The notes under the pieces are model-generated. The model was given only the letters and a program-made list of their open reading frames with translations. It did no database searches and was not told where the DNA came from. The position numbers were made by a program, and so were the translations under genes. Source: Candidatus Ribeiella danica (GTDB taxonomy: Bacteria; Chloroflexota; Chloroflexia; Chloroflexales; Roseiflexaceae). From it: a DNA stretch of 64,000 bases. Shown here in pieces: positions 26,278 through 33,687 of the stretch. The stretch's first letter is position 1. Every line of letters begins with the position of its first letter. The stretch spans positions 434,001 to 498,000 of the forward strand of contig JADKFS010000001.1 in the NCBI GenBank assembly GCA_016717335.1. The letters run 5' to 3'.

Positions 26278-26975
26278 GTGATCGACCAATCTTCGCCGTA
26301 GCGAACCGCCCCGAGCTTCTTCGCCACCCCTTGGGATGCCTGATTCTCCCACGACGTGCTGTACAATGCAATGCGTTGACTCTGTTGCATGGCCGCCGCC
26401 CATCCGGCCACGGCTGCGGTCGCATACCCGTTCCCACGACATGCCTCCAGTGTATGGACCCCGGCTTCGGCTGCCTGGCGTGTGAGGCGCGAGCAAAAGC
26501 AGACCGACACGGCCCGCCCATGCTCGACGACAGCCGCGACCGGCCCGTTCGCGGGATCGGCGAGCCAGGAAACCAGCCAGGGAAACGTATCATGCACCAG
26601 CTGCGCGTGTTCTGCCGAGAGGAGCAGCACGTCTGGCGGGGCGTGTGTCACCTGCGGGAGCCAATAGGCAGGGCCGCGGTATTCATCCGTCATTGGCGCA
26701 TGAGCGGCCAGCGCCGCGCGAATTGCCTGATCCTGGGCTGACTGGCGTGTCGGCAGCGAGCGGCGTGGTGCCGCGCGACAGAGTGGCGTAAGCCGGCGTA
26801 GAAGGTCGGCAGGCAGATCAGCGCGAGCTCGCCAAAGACAGCCGCGCGAGGTGCGCCCCAGGAAGAAGCGCGGCGCAGGTGGGGCGCCTGGCTCGTTGAG
26901 CGACTGCAGGCGGCCTGCGCGATCGACAAGAAACAAGGTATCGATTTGGAGCGCCAGGAATTGAAGATCAGTCAT
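26274..26975 (-). CDS. GNAT-family N-acetyltransferase
   Basis: 233 residues from the ATG at 26975; a TTG further upstream is possible. The acetyl-CoA loop is EACRGNGYATAAVAGWAAAM (Q/RxxGxG/A type), followed by the strand and helix RIALYSTSWENQASQGVAKKLGA and a final Y at RYGEDW. The N-terminal 130 residues are less conserved and may form a second, degenerate GNAT-like domain. Substrate unknown. The reading frame ends inside the terminal repeat of a MITE-like element, so the original C-terminus may have been altered. No Shine-Dalgarno is visible. Confidence 0.78.
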   Translation of the reverse strand: MTDLQFLALQIDTLFLVDRAGRLQSLNEPGAPPAPRFFLGRTSRGCLWRARADLPADLLRRLTPLCRAAPRRSLPTRQSAQDQAIRAALAAHAPMTDEYRGPAYWLPQVTHAPPDVLLLSAEHAQLVHDTFPWLVSWLADPANGPVAAVVEHGRAVSVCFCSRLTRQAAEAGVHTLEACRGNGYATAAVAGWAAAMQQSQRIALYSTSWENQASQGVAKKLGAVRYGEDWSIT

Positions 26976-27118
26976 CGGAGGTAGCACAAGCGTATCCCCT
27001 GAGCCACTATGCAAGAGCGAGGTGCCTTTGTGATGCCATCCGTCGTACTACCGACTGGCTCCTGCCGGCTGCCCACTGCTATAGAACAGCCTCTCCAGAT
27101 GTCACCATGGTTCTCCTG

Positions 27119-27871
27119 TCATCGCGCGCTGGCCTGCTGGGCCTGCGCCCGCGCCACCCAAGCAGCGTCCAGGCGCAGGAGCCGGTTTTTGGTCAGGTTC
27201 TCGCGCATGATCCAGCGGATATCGGGGTCGGGGCTGGTGAGCCAGCGCTCCATGGCGCGCTTCCCCTGCCCCGGAGCGGCCACGACGGCCACGCTCCAGC
27301 AGTAGCCGAGCCCCTTGCGCAGGGCCTTAAAGGCCTCGCCCTTCCGATCGGCCACCTCGCCGATCGCGCGCGTGATCGAGTCCAGGATCGCCAGCACCCG
27401 CTCGACGTCGGCCGCGTCCGTGAGAAGCTTTGGCTCGCACAGGGCGGCGGCGGCGGCGCGCTGCTCGAAGGGGTTGCCGCGACTCCAGGGCTCGATCAGG
27501 TCGAGCAGGGCCGGCATGTCGGCGGCGCCCAGGTACTGCAGCGCGATCACAACGCCCTCGCGCATGCGCCAGCGCTGGTCGCTCGCGTACGTGTGCAGGA
27601 TCGGCAGCAGATCAACGCGGCCGGAGGCCAGCAACCTGCCGCAGCCGACAATCCCGCAGATGACCAGGAACGCCTGCGGGGTGTCCGCCGGGGCAGGCGG
27701 CGTGTCGAGGGCCAGGCAGTGCTGAAAGAACGGCTCGCCGCCCACCTCGGCCACTGCCGCGAGCAGCTCCAGGTTGGCGCGCGGGCCGGGCAGGCCGGAC
27801 TCCTGCTGAAGCCAGGCGTCCCAGATCTCCAACGCACGCAGCTGCGCGCGGTAGGCGTCAACCCTAGTCAT
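27119..27871 (-). CDS. HEAT-repeat protein
   Basis: 250 residues made of helix pairs: a LLAAVAEVGGEPFFQHCLAL type pair, then MREGVVIALQYLGAADMPALLDLIEPW, and a C-terminal SPDPDIRWIMRENLTKNRL that resembles a HEAT/DNA-alkylation-repair repeat. No catalytic motif is seen. It is probably a binding scaffold. Its ATG overlaps the stop of the upstream small gene (ATGA), which suggests translational coupling. AGAGGAC upstream could serve as the binding site. Confidence 0.7.
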   Translation of the reverse strand: MTRVDAYRAQLRALEIWDAWLQQESGLPGPRANLELLAAVAEVGGEPFFQHCLALDTPPAPADTPQAFLVICGIVGCGRLLASGRVDLLPILHTYASDQRWRMREGVVIALQYLGAADMPALLDLIEPWSRGNPFEQRAAAAALCEPKLLTDAADVERVLAILDSITRAIGEVADRKGEAFKALRKGLGYCWSVAVVAAPGQGKRAMERWLTSPDPDIRWIMRENLTKNRLLRLDAAWVARAQAQQASAR

Positions 27872-28107
27872 AACGTCCTCTGCTGGCGTGGATGCGATAG
27901 AGCGAACCGGACGCGCGGAATTGCGGGCGCAGCGCGCTGGTAGACGAACCCGGCATGCTCCGGCACGCGCCGGGATGCGATGTACTCGGGCACGGCCCGC
28001 CCGATCAGGCGCTCAAGCCGCGCCGCCTCGCACCCGAACCGAAGGCACGCGCAGCCAATTATACGATGGAACAGCGGCGCACGAAAGCGCACGTCATGAA
28101 GAGACAT
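27868..28107 (-). CDS. Small Arg-rich protein coupled to the HEAT-repeat gene
   Basis: 79 residues from the ATG at 28107. The family is not recognised. The composition is protein-like (LERLIGRAVPEYIASRRV, then EHAGFVYQR). The stop overlaps the start codon of the HEAT-repeat gene by ATGA, which is the main support for its being real. No good ribosome binding site precedes it. Confidence 0.4.
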   Translation of the reverse strand: MSLHDVRFRAPLFHRIIGCACLRFGCEAARLERLIGRAVPEYIASRRVPEHAGFVYQRAAPAIPRVRFALSHPRQQRTL

Positions 28108-28151
28108 CAAACGGCCGCGCCTTCGTGGGGGTTAACTGAGAAGCCCTGGGG

Positions 28152-28964
28152 CTAGCCGAGCGCGAAGGTGAACGCCAGCATACTATGGTCGGACGCGGCC
28201 GGGTCGACCACCACGCGCTGCCGCGCCACGGCCCCGCCGCGCACATACACGCGATCGAGCTCGTGCCTGCCGACGGTCTTGATGCCGTTCGGAAAGCGCA
28301 CGTGCGAAAGGCCGATCCGCCGCGTCAGCGCCTCGAGGATGCGCACCCGCCCACGCTCCCAGGTGTTGAAATCGCCGACGAGGACGATCGGGCCGGCGTG
28401 GTGGCGCAGGTGGGCCTCGAACTGCAGCATCTGATCGAGAAACGGCCGGCGCAGGCGAAAGTTGATGCCGTGGCTGTTGAGCACCAGCAGGGCCTGCTCG
28501 GGCGGGCAGTCGGGCCGGTCGATCGCGTAGTAGGTGCAGATCGCCATCTTAGGCGTCCGCGTGACCGGCTCGAGGTAGCGCGACAGGACGAACAGCGTCT
28601 TGATCGCGCGGACCGCCGACACCGTGCAGACGCCGGTCGGGGCGGCCTGGTTGGGCCGGGTGTAGAAGCTCACAGCCATGCCGGCATCCCGCTGCGCGAA
28701 GATCATCTGGTGGGCGGACTCCAGCACCGGGTCGTGCCGAAACTCCTGCAGCAGGATGAGGTCGGCCGTGGCCCCCTCGGCCGCGAGGACATCGTAGTAG
28801 CGCTCGCGGTGGCCCTTGAAGGTATTCCAGACAGCGATCTCGAGCGGCGCGCCGCGCGCAAGCACAGAGCGCCGGGCGGCCGAAGCGATCGAGATATACT
28901 CCAGCCCCTCGGTAGGCTGGTCGGGCCGCAGGCGATAGGCCAGGTTCGTCAGTCGATCGTACAC
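28152..28964 (-). CDS. Endonuclease/exonuclease/phosphatase (EEP) family protein
   Basis: 270 residues from a GTG. The EEP superfamily motifs are in order: IAVWNTFKG (Asn), LILLQEF (metal-binding Glu), LNSHGINF (His region), LVGDFNTW (Asp/Asn), LDRVYVRG and DPAASDHSMLAF (catalytic Asp-His). These metal-dependent phosphodiesterases include DNA repair exonucleases, sphingomyelinases and inositol phosphatases. The substrate cannot be told from sequence. No signal peptide is seen. No ribosome binding site is evident upstream of the GTG, which borders a GC-rich repeat. Confidence 0.85.
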   Translation of the reverse strand: MYDRLTNLAYRLRPDQPTEGLEYISIASAARRSVLARGAPLEIAVWNTFKGHRERYYDVLAAEGATADLILLQEFRHDPVLESAHQMIFAQRDAGMAVSFYTRPNQAAPTGVCTVSAVRAIKTLFVLSRYLEPVTRTPKMAICTYYAIDRPDCPPEQALLVLNSHGINFRLRRPFLDQMLQFEAHLRHHAGPIVLVGDFNTWERGRVRILEALTRRIGLSHVRFPNGIKTVGRHELDRVYVRGGAVARQRVVVDPAASDHSMLAFTFALG

Positions 28965-29055
28965 GGTGGTGCTCGCACAATGGATGGCCGGCCCGCTCGC
29001 TCGGGAGCGCTGGCCGGGTCACTGCCACTGCGTGGTGCAGTTATTATGCCATGGA

Positions 29056-29400
29056 TCGGGGCGCTGCGCCCGCCGGCCTCCCGCCTGAGCTGTTTCGCCA
29101 GCGATCCGATTCTTCCGGGGCGCTGCGCCCCGGCCCCCGCCTGCTCCGCCCGTGGGCGCCTTCCGGGCGCTGCCCCCGGCCCCGCCTGAGCTGTTTCGCC
29201 GCGCCGATCTTCCGGGCGCAGGGCCCCGCCTGCTCCGCCCGTACCAGGCGTTCCTTTCTTCCGGGGCGCTGCGCCCCCGGCCCCCCGGCACCCAGCGGGT
29301 ACTCGGGGAACCCACGCCGGTTCCCCCGGCCCCCCTCCGGCACCTGATGCCGTCTCACGTTCGATCCTGTGGCGCATGCCCATCCACATTCCGACCGGGC
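29056..29400 (+). repeat. GC-rich dispersed element, copy A
   Basis: Several degenerate units GGGGCGCTGCGCCC are followed by GGGGAACCCACGCCGGTTCC and a CTCCGGCACCTGATGC end. It lacks the distal 'GAAGCCCCGGCCGGGG' part present in copies B-D. A run of CACCTTGC-type octamers (29448-29479) follows. No gene is supported from 28965 to 29738. Confidence 0.7.
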
Positions 29401-29738
29401 GGGCTGCAACGGGCCGCGTCACCTGTCCATCGTTCCAAGCCTGTTGGCACCTTGCCACCTTGCCGCCTTGTCACCTTGTGCGCACCCGCGAGCGATGGAT
29501 GCGCTCTGCCTCTCTCATACCACAGAAGCGCCCATCTGGCAACGAGCACTCGCGGCCGCTTTCGCCGGCCACCCACGGGGCTGTGCACATTTACGACGAG
29601 GTCGCCCGCTACGCTGGCCGTGTCGATCGATTGACGCCGGCGCGCGGTCGTAGCGCCGCAGCAGCTCGCCGGACATAGCACGCGGGCGCCGAGCGTCACC
29701 GGCCGACAGCACTCCATCACGAGAGGAGGTGATTGCAA

Positions 29739-29921
29739 ATGCGCGATCGCGTGCTACGCTGGCTGATCGGCGGCGCTCTGACCCTGGCCGTGGCGGCAAG
29801 CCTGGCCCTGGGCGGCGGCCGGCCGCCTGTGGCCCACGGCGCCGAGTCCACCCCGACGCCGACCCCGCTCGGGGCAGACAGCAACCCTGGTGGCAGCACG
29901 GGCGGCGGCGGCGGCGGCTAG
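29739..29921 (+). CDS. Small secreted Pro/Thr/Gly-rich peptide
   Basis: 60 residues. An AGGAGGTGAT at 29725-29734 gives near-perfect pairing with 16S rRNA at good spacing, strong evidence that this short frame is translated. A basic N-terminus (MRDRVLRWL) and a hydrophobic helix (GGALTLAVAASLALGG) end at a likely signal peptidase site after VAHGA. The mature part is about 25 residues: TPTPTPLGADSNPGGST followed by six Gly. The function is unknown. The mature peptide could be a short surface peptide or the precursor of a modified peptide, but no modification enzyme is adjacent. Confidence 0.65.
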   Translation: MRDRVLRWLIGGALTLAVAASLALGGGRPPVAHGAESTPTPTPLGADSNPGGSTGGGGGG

Positions 29922-29970
29922 CTGTGCCCGTGCCGGTCAATGACTTGGGGAGGCTCCGCCCGCCCGTTTT

Positions 29971-30292
29971 CCGGGGCGCGGCGCCCTCGGCCGCCTGCCT
30001 ACTTGCCCTGCCGGTGGCAATTCTTTCTTCCGGGGCGCTGCGCCCCCGGCCCCCGCCCGGGGGAACCCACGCCGGTTCCCCCGGCCCCCCTCCGGCAAAT
30101 CATGCCCTCTCAGCTGCAAGGATCGTGGCCCATGCCCAACACCATTTCTACCGGACGAGTTCCATCCCGATATGCGTGGATTCAGCCAGGCATGCGCGCC
30201 AAGCGCTGAAGACGAGGCGGCGCTCTTTCTGGGGTCCAGGGGCGAAGCCCCGGCCGGGGGGCGCGCAGCCCCCTTACAAGCTATGGGTGCAT
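29971..30292 (+). repeat. GC-rich dispersed element, copy B
   Basis: Full form: a CCGGGGCGCTGCGCCCCCGG unit, GGGAACCCACGCCGGTTCCC, CCTCCGGCAAATCATGC, a variable middle, then CATGCGCGCCAAGCGCTGAA and a GAAGCCCCGGCCGGGGGGCG palindrome. It lies 110 bases upstream of the CARF gene in the same orientation as copy C. Confidence 0.8.
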
Positions 30293-30402
30293 CCCACACA
30301 AGCCGCGCAGCGCGAGACAAAAACTTTCCACGCACGATTGTCACACATCATCATACAGACCCTACTGAAATCCGTGCCCGCCCATACGAAGCGGAGAGGC
30401 CA

Positions 30403-31767
30403 ATGAGCGCGATCGCCACTCTGCCGTTCGACGAGAACCTGCGCCGCTTTCAGCAGCAGGTCGGCGCGTACCGAGCCGGCGCGCTGATCCTGATGGGCAC
30501 GCGCCAGCCGATCACCGCCGCGCTGCTGATCGGCGCCCTACAGCCCGAGCGCGTCGCGTTTCTGCTGACCGCCGAGACGCGCGATCTGCCCCAGCAGGTC
30601 GCCGGCCTCCTGCACATCTCCGGCGACGACTGGCTGGCGCCCGCCGAGGACCACAAGACGGTGATCGCCGTCTACGGTGCGATCAAGCGGCTGATGCGCG
30701 CCTGGGACGACGTGCCCCGCCCGGCGATCGCGGTCGACGTGACCGCCGGCACCAAGCAGATGAGCGTCGGCATCGCCAAGGCCGCGCACCTGCTGAACCT
30801 CACGACGGTGTATGTCGCGAGCCAGTTTCAGGGCAACCAGCCGATCCCCGGCTCGCAGTCGATCGAGGTGCTGCCCGACCCCTACGTCGTGTTCGGCGAC
30901 CTGGAGGCCGCCGAGGCGCGCCGGCTCTACGCCGCGCACGACTACCTGGGCGCGCAGCGGATCTTCGCGGCGCTGGCCGCGCGCGTGCCGCAGCCCGACG
31001 GCGCCCGCTACGCCGCGCTGGCCGACCTGGCGGCGATGTACGCCGCCTGGGACGTGCTGGACTTCGCCACGGCAGCCCGGCACGCCGCCGCGCTAGCCGC
31101 GCACGAGCCGGCGCAGCTGCCGGTGTTGGGCGACGGCCGCGCGACGCTCGCCGAGCAGCAGCGAGCGCTGGTCCGGCTGGCAGAGGTCGCCAGCGCCGTG
31201 GTGCGGCGCGGCGACGAGGCGCTGCGCACGCTGGCCGACCCGGACGCGCTGCTGCCGCTGCTCGGCGCGCTGCACACCAACGCCCTGCGCCGCGCCGCCC
31301 AGGGCCGCTACGACTTCGCCGCGCTGTTCCGCTACCGCTGCCTCGAGCTGATCGGCCAGCACCGCCTGGCCAGCCACGGCCTGCTGACCAGCCGCGCCGA
31401 CTACCGCGCGCTGGCGCTGCCGAAGGCGCAGCTGAGCCAGGCATTTCAGGCTTGCCAGCGCGCGATCGGCCGCAAGCAGCCCAGAGGGCTGCCGGACCGG
31501 ATCACGCTGTTCGACGGCTATCTGCTGCTGGCCGCGCTCGACGACCCGCTGGTGCGCGACTACCCGATCGCGCGGATCGAGGAGCGCAGCGACGCGCGCA
31601 ACCAGAGCGTGCTGGCCCACGGCTACCGCCTGATCGACCAGGGCGGCTACGCGCGCTTTGCCGAGGTGGTGGACGAGATGATCGACCGGCTGTTTGCACG
31701 GGTGCTCGATCGCCCGCGGGCAGCGTGGGAGCGGGCGGCGATGTTCGTCGATCTATTCGCGAGGTGA
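30403..31767 (+). CDS. CARF-domain CRISPR-associated protein, Cas02710 family
   Basis: 454 residues from the ATG at 30403, with GGAGAGG upstream. The N-terminal 160 residues form a CARF-type Rossmann domain. Its key loop is AVDVTAGTKQMSVGIAKAAH near residue 110, the DxTxGTKxM motif that binds cyclic oligoadenylate in related proteins (family knowledge). The C-terminal part has LFRYRCLELIGQHRLASHG, which matches the RxxxxxH-like helix of the Cas02710/Csm6-related group, where a HEPN RNase domain is expected. No other cas gene or CRISPR array is seen in the window. The gene is followed after seven bases by a WYL regulator, and the pair is enclosed by direct copies of a GC-rich repeat. Confidence 0.82.
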   Translation: MSAIATLPFDENLRRFQQQVGAYRAGALILMGTRQPITAALLIGALQPERVAFLLTAETRDLPQQVAGLLHISGDDWLAPAEDHKTVIAVYGAIKRLMRAWDDVPRPAIAVDVTAGTKQMSVGIAKAAHLLNLTTVYVASQFQGNQPIPGSQSIEVLPDPYVVFGDLEAAEARRLYAAHDYLGAQRIFAALAARVPQPDGARYAALADLAAMYAAWDVLDFATAARHAAALAAHEPAQLPVLGDGRATLAEQQRALVRLAEVASAVVRRGDEALRTLADPDALLPLLGALHTNALRRAAQGRYDFAALFRYRCLELIGQHRLASHGLLTSRADYRALALPKAQLSQAFQACQRAIGRKQPRGLPDRITLFDGYLLLAALDDPLVRDYPIARIEERSDARNQSVLAHGYRLIDQGGYARFAEVVDEMIDRLFARVLDRPRAAWERAAMFVDLFAR

Positions 31768-31774
31768 GACAGCT

Positions 31775-32779
31775 ATGGCGCACCCCAGAGGCCTCCGGCG
31801 CGATAGCCGGATCGCCACCCAGCGCCGGCTCGACCTGGTGCGGCGCCTGCTGCGCGGCCCGGCTAGCGCCGAGGCGCTGATCGCCGACCTGCGCGAATCG
31901 CTCGGCGACGACATCTACCCCGCCGACGCGCGCGCGGCGCTGCGCCACGACCTTGTCGCGCTGCGCGAGACCTTCGGCTGCGAGTTCGTCTTTCGGGCCA
32001 GCGAGGGCTACTTCCTCACCCGGCTCGGCACGCTGACCCTGCTGGACCTGGACGGCGAGGAGCTTGAGGCGCTGGCGCTCTTGTTCGCCGCGATCGACGA
32101 GGGGGCGCTGCCGCGCACCCAGCCGCTCGTGCGCCTGCGAGAGCGACTGTGTGCGCTGCTGTCGGAGCGCAACCGCGCGCAGCTGCCGGCGATCGCCCCC
32201 AGCCCACGCCTGGCGATACCGGCGCGCACCTCCGGCGCGGTGGACGCGCTGATCGCGCGCCTGCGCCCCGCGCTGGGCCGGGCCGAGATCGCCTTTCAGT
32301 ACCGCAGCCCGTACACCCCCGCCGACGAGCTCGAGCAGCACCGCGTCGCGCCCTACGAGCTGTTCCAGCGCGACGGGCACACCTACCTCGAAGCCTACTG
32401 CCTGGACTCGAGCCTGGCGAAGCTGCGCGGGCGCTACATCGCGTACCGGCTCGACCGGATCGTGGCGCGATCGCTGCGGCGCCTGCCCCGCCAACTGCCG
32501 CCGGCGCGCTACGCGCGGCGGGTCTACCGCCTGCGCTACGAGCTGGCGCCGGCGGTGGCGGGGCGGCGCGATATCGCGCTGTGGTTTCCCGGCAGCACCT
32601 GCGCCTATACCGACGACGGCGGCGCGGTGGTGGAGGCGTGCATCACCGACCTGTGGTACGCGCGCAACGTGCTGCTACGCTACCGCGAGCACTGCCGAGT
32701 GCTGGAGCCGCCGGAGCTGGTGACGATGCTGCGCGAGAGCGCGCGGGGGATCGCGAGGCTGTATGGCGTGGATGTGTAG
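31775..32779 (+). CDS. WYL-domain transcriptional regulator
   Basis: 334 residues, starting seven bases after the CARF gene. The N-terminal 70 residues are a helix-turn-helix (QRRLDLVRRLLRGPASAEALIADL), the next part is an all-helical segment, and the WYL domain spans about residues 165-260, with EIAFQYRSP, then APYELFQRDGHTYLEAYCLD and YRLDRIV. A WCX-like C-terminal part follows. WYL regulators often control CRISPR-Cas or phage defence and may bind nucleic acid or nucleotide ligands. The tight spacing indicates one operon with the CARF gene, so it is probably its regulator or sensor partner. A repeat begins immediately after its stop codon. Confidence 0.88.
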   Translation: MAHPRGLRRDSRIATQRRLDLVRRLLRGPASAEALIADLRESLGDDIYPADARAALRHDLVALRETFGCEFVFRASEGYFLTRLGTLTLLDLDGEELEALALLFAAIDEGALPRTQPLVRLRERLCALLSERNRAQLPAIAPSPRLAIPARTSGAVDALIARLRPALGRAEIAFQYRSPYTPADELEQHRVAPYELFQRDGHTYLEAYCLDSSLAKLRGRYIAYRLDRIVARSLRRLPRQLPPARYARRVYRLRYELAPAVAGRRDIALWFPGSTCAYTDDGGAVVEACITDLWYARNVLLRYREHCRVLEPPELVTMLRESARGIARLYGVDV

Positions 32780-33098
32780 CCGGGGCGCTGCGCCCCCGGC
32801 CCCCGCCTGCTGCTCGTGCGACAGCATTCCCTTTTTCCGGGGCGCTGCGCCCCCGGCCCCCCGCCCGGGGGAACCCGCGCCGGTTCCCCCGGCCCCCCTC
32901 CGGCAAATGATGCCGTACCAGCTGCAAGCATTGTGGCGCATGCCCAGTACCCTTTGTTGGGCGCGAGTCGCAACCCGCCGCGTCTGGATTCCGCCGGGCA
33001 TGCGCGCCAAGCGCTGAAGACGAGGCGGCGCTCTTTCTGGGGCCCAGGGGCGAAGCCCCGGCCGGGGGGCGCGCAGCCCCCCGTACAAGCTGTGGGTG
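32780..33098 (+). repeat. GC-rich dispersed element, copy C
   Basis: It starts at the base after the WYL stop with CCGGGGCGCTGCGCCCCCGG and has the same order of parts as copy B, including GCATGCGCGCCAAGCGCTGA and the distal GAAGCCCCGGCCGGGG palindrome. It ends 23 bases before the lipoprotein gene. Confidence 0.8.
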
Positions 33099-33120
33099 AG
33101 GACAGCCGGCGGATAGGCGC

Positions 33121-33579
33121 TCAGGCGATCTGCCAGCTCCGCAGCAGATCCGTGAGCACCTTCGCGGCGTCGGCCGAGCTGTTGGTCGTCGCGTACGCGT
33201 ACAGCAGCCGGGCGACGTCGACTGATTCCGGCACCGCGCTCTGCTGGCCGTAGTTGTAGAAGAAGAAGATCAGCGGCGCGCACGCCAGGACCTTCTGTCG
33301 CTCGCGCTCCTGGTTGTCCGCCGCGACGCTCCCCTCGCTGCAGATCTTGAGGACTTTGTCGCGCGCCGCGGGTGTGTAGGTGACGTTCTTGACGGAGAAC
33401 TCGGTGATGCCGGGGTGGCGGCGGTAGAGGGTATCGATCGCTTGCCGCACCTGCGTGAGCGTGGTGGCCTGCGCCGGGGCGTCGAGGATGCCACGGGCGG
33501 GCGGCGCGACCGCGTTGCCGCAGGCCGCCAGGGCCATCACGACGATCACGAGGAGCAGAAGAATCTTGACATGCAACAT
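33121..33579 (-). CDS. Putative lipoprotein of unknown function
   Basis: 152 residues. The N-terminus MLHVKILLLLVIVVMALAAC is a lipoprotein signal peptide with lipobox LAAC and the modified Cys at residue 20. The mature part has helices and strands (TLTQVRQAIDTLYRRHPGITE, then FSVKNVTYTPAARDKVL) and two further Cys that could form a disulfide. The domain is not recognised. It is likely anchored to the outer face of the membrane. It is on the same strand as the hydrolase cluster, just downstream of it, but two hairpins separate them. Confidence 0.7.
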   Translation of the reverse strand: MLHVKILLLLVIVVMALAACGNAVAPPARGILDAPAQATTLTQVRQAIDTLYRRHPGITEFSVKNVTYTPAARDKVLKICSEGSVAADNQERERQKVLACAPLIFFFYNYGQQSAVPESVDVARLLYAYATTNSSADAAKVLTDLLRSWQIA

Positions 33580-33615
33580 CGATGCCCTACCTTTCTGAGA
33601 TGCTGCTGTTCAGCT

Positions 33616-33687
33616 GGGGAGGTTTGGGCGGGCCTCCGGCCCGTCCAAACCTCCCCACCCGAGCTGTAAGGTTCTTGCGAACCTTAC
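33616..33687 (-). terminator. Two hairpins at the end of the hydrolase cluster
   Basis: A 19-pair stem with one G-T pair (33616-33634 with 33638-33656) and a nine-pair stem GTAAGGTTC/GAACCTTAC (33666-33687). There is no clear T-run. They follow the position where the first GH3 gene should end. Confidence 0.5.

Noticed and set aside
29355..29738. 127-codon minus-strand frame upstream of the small secreted peptide
   Set aside because: No protein-like pattern, overlaps an octamer run, and has no homology that I recognise.
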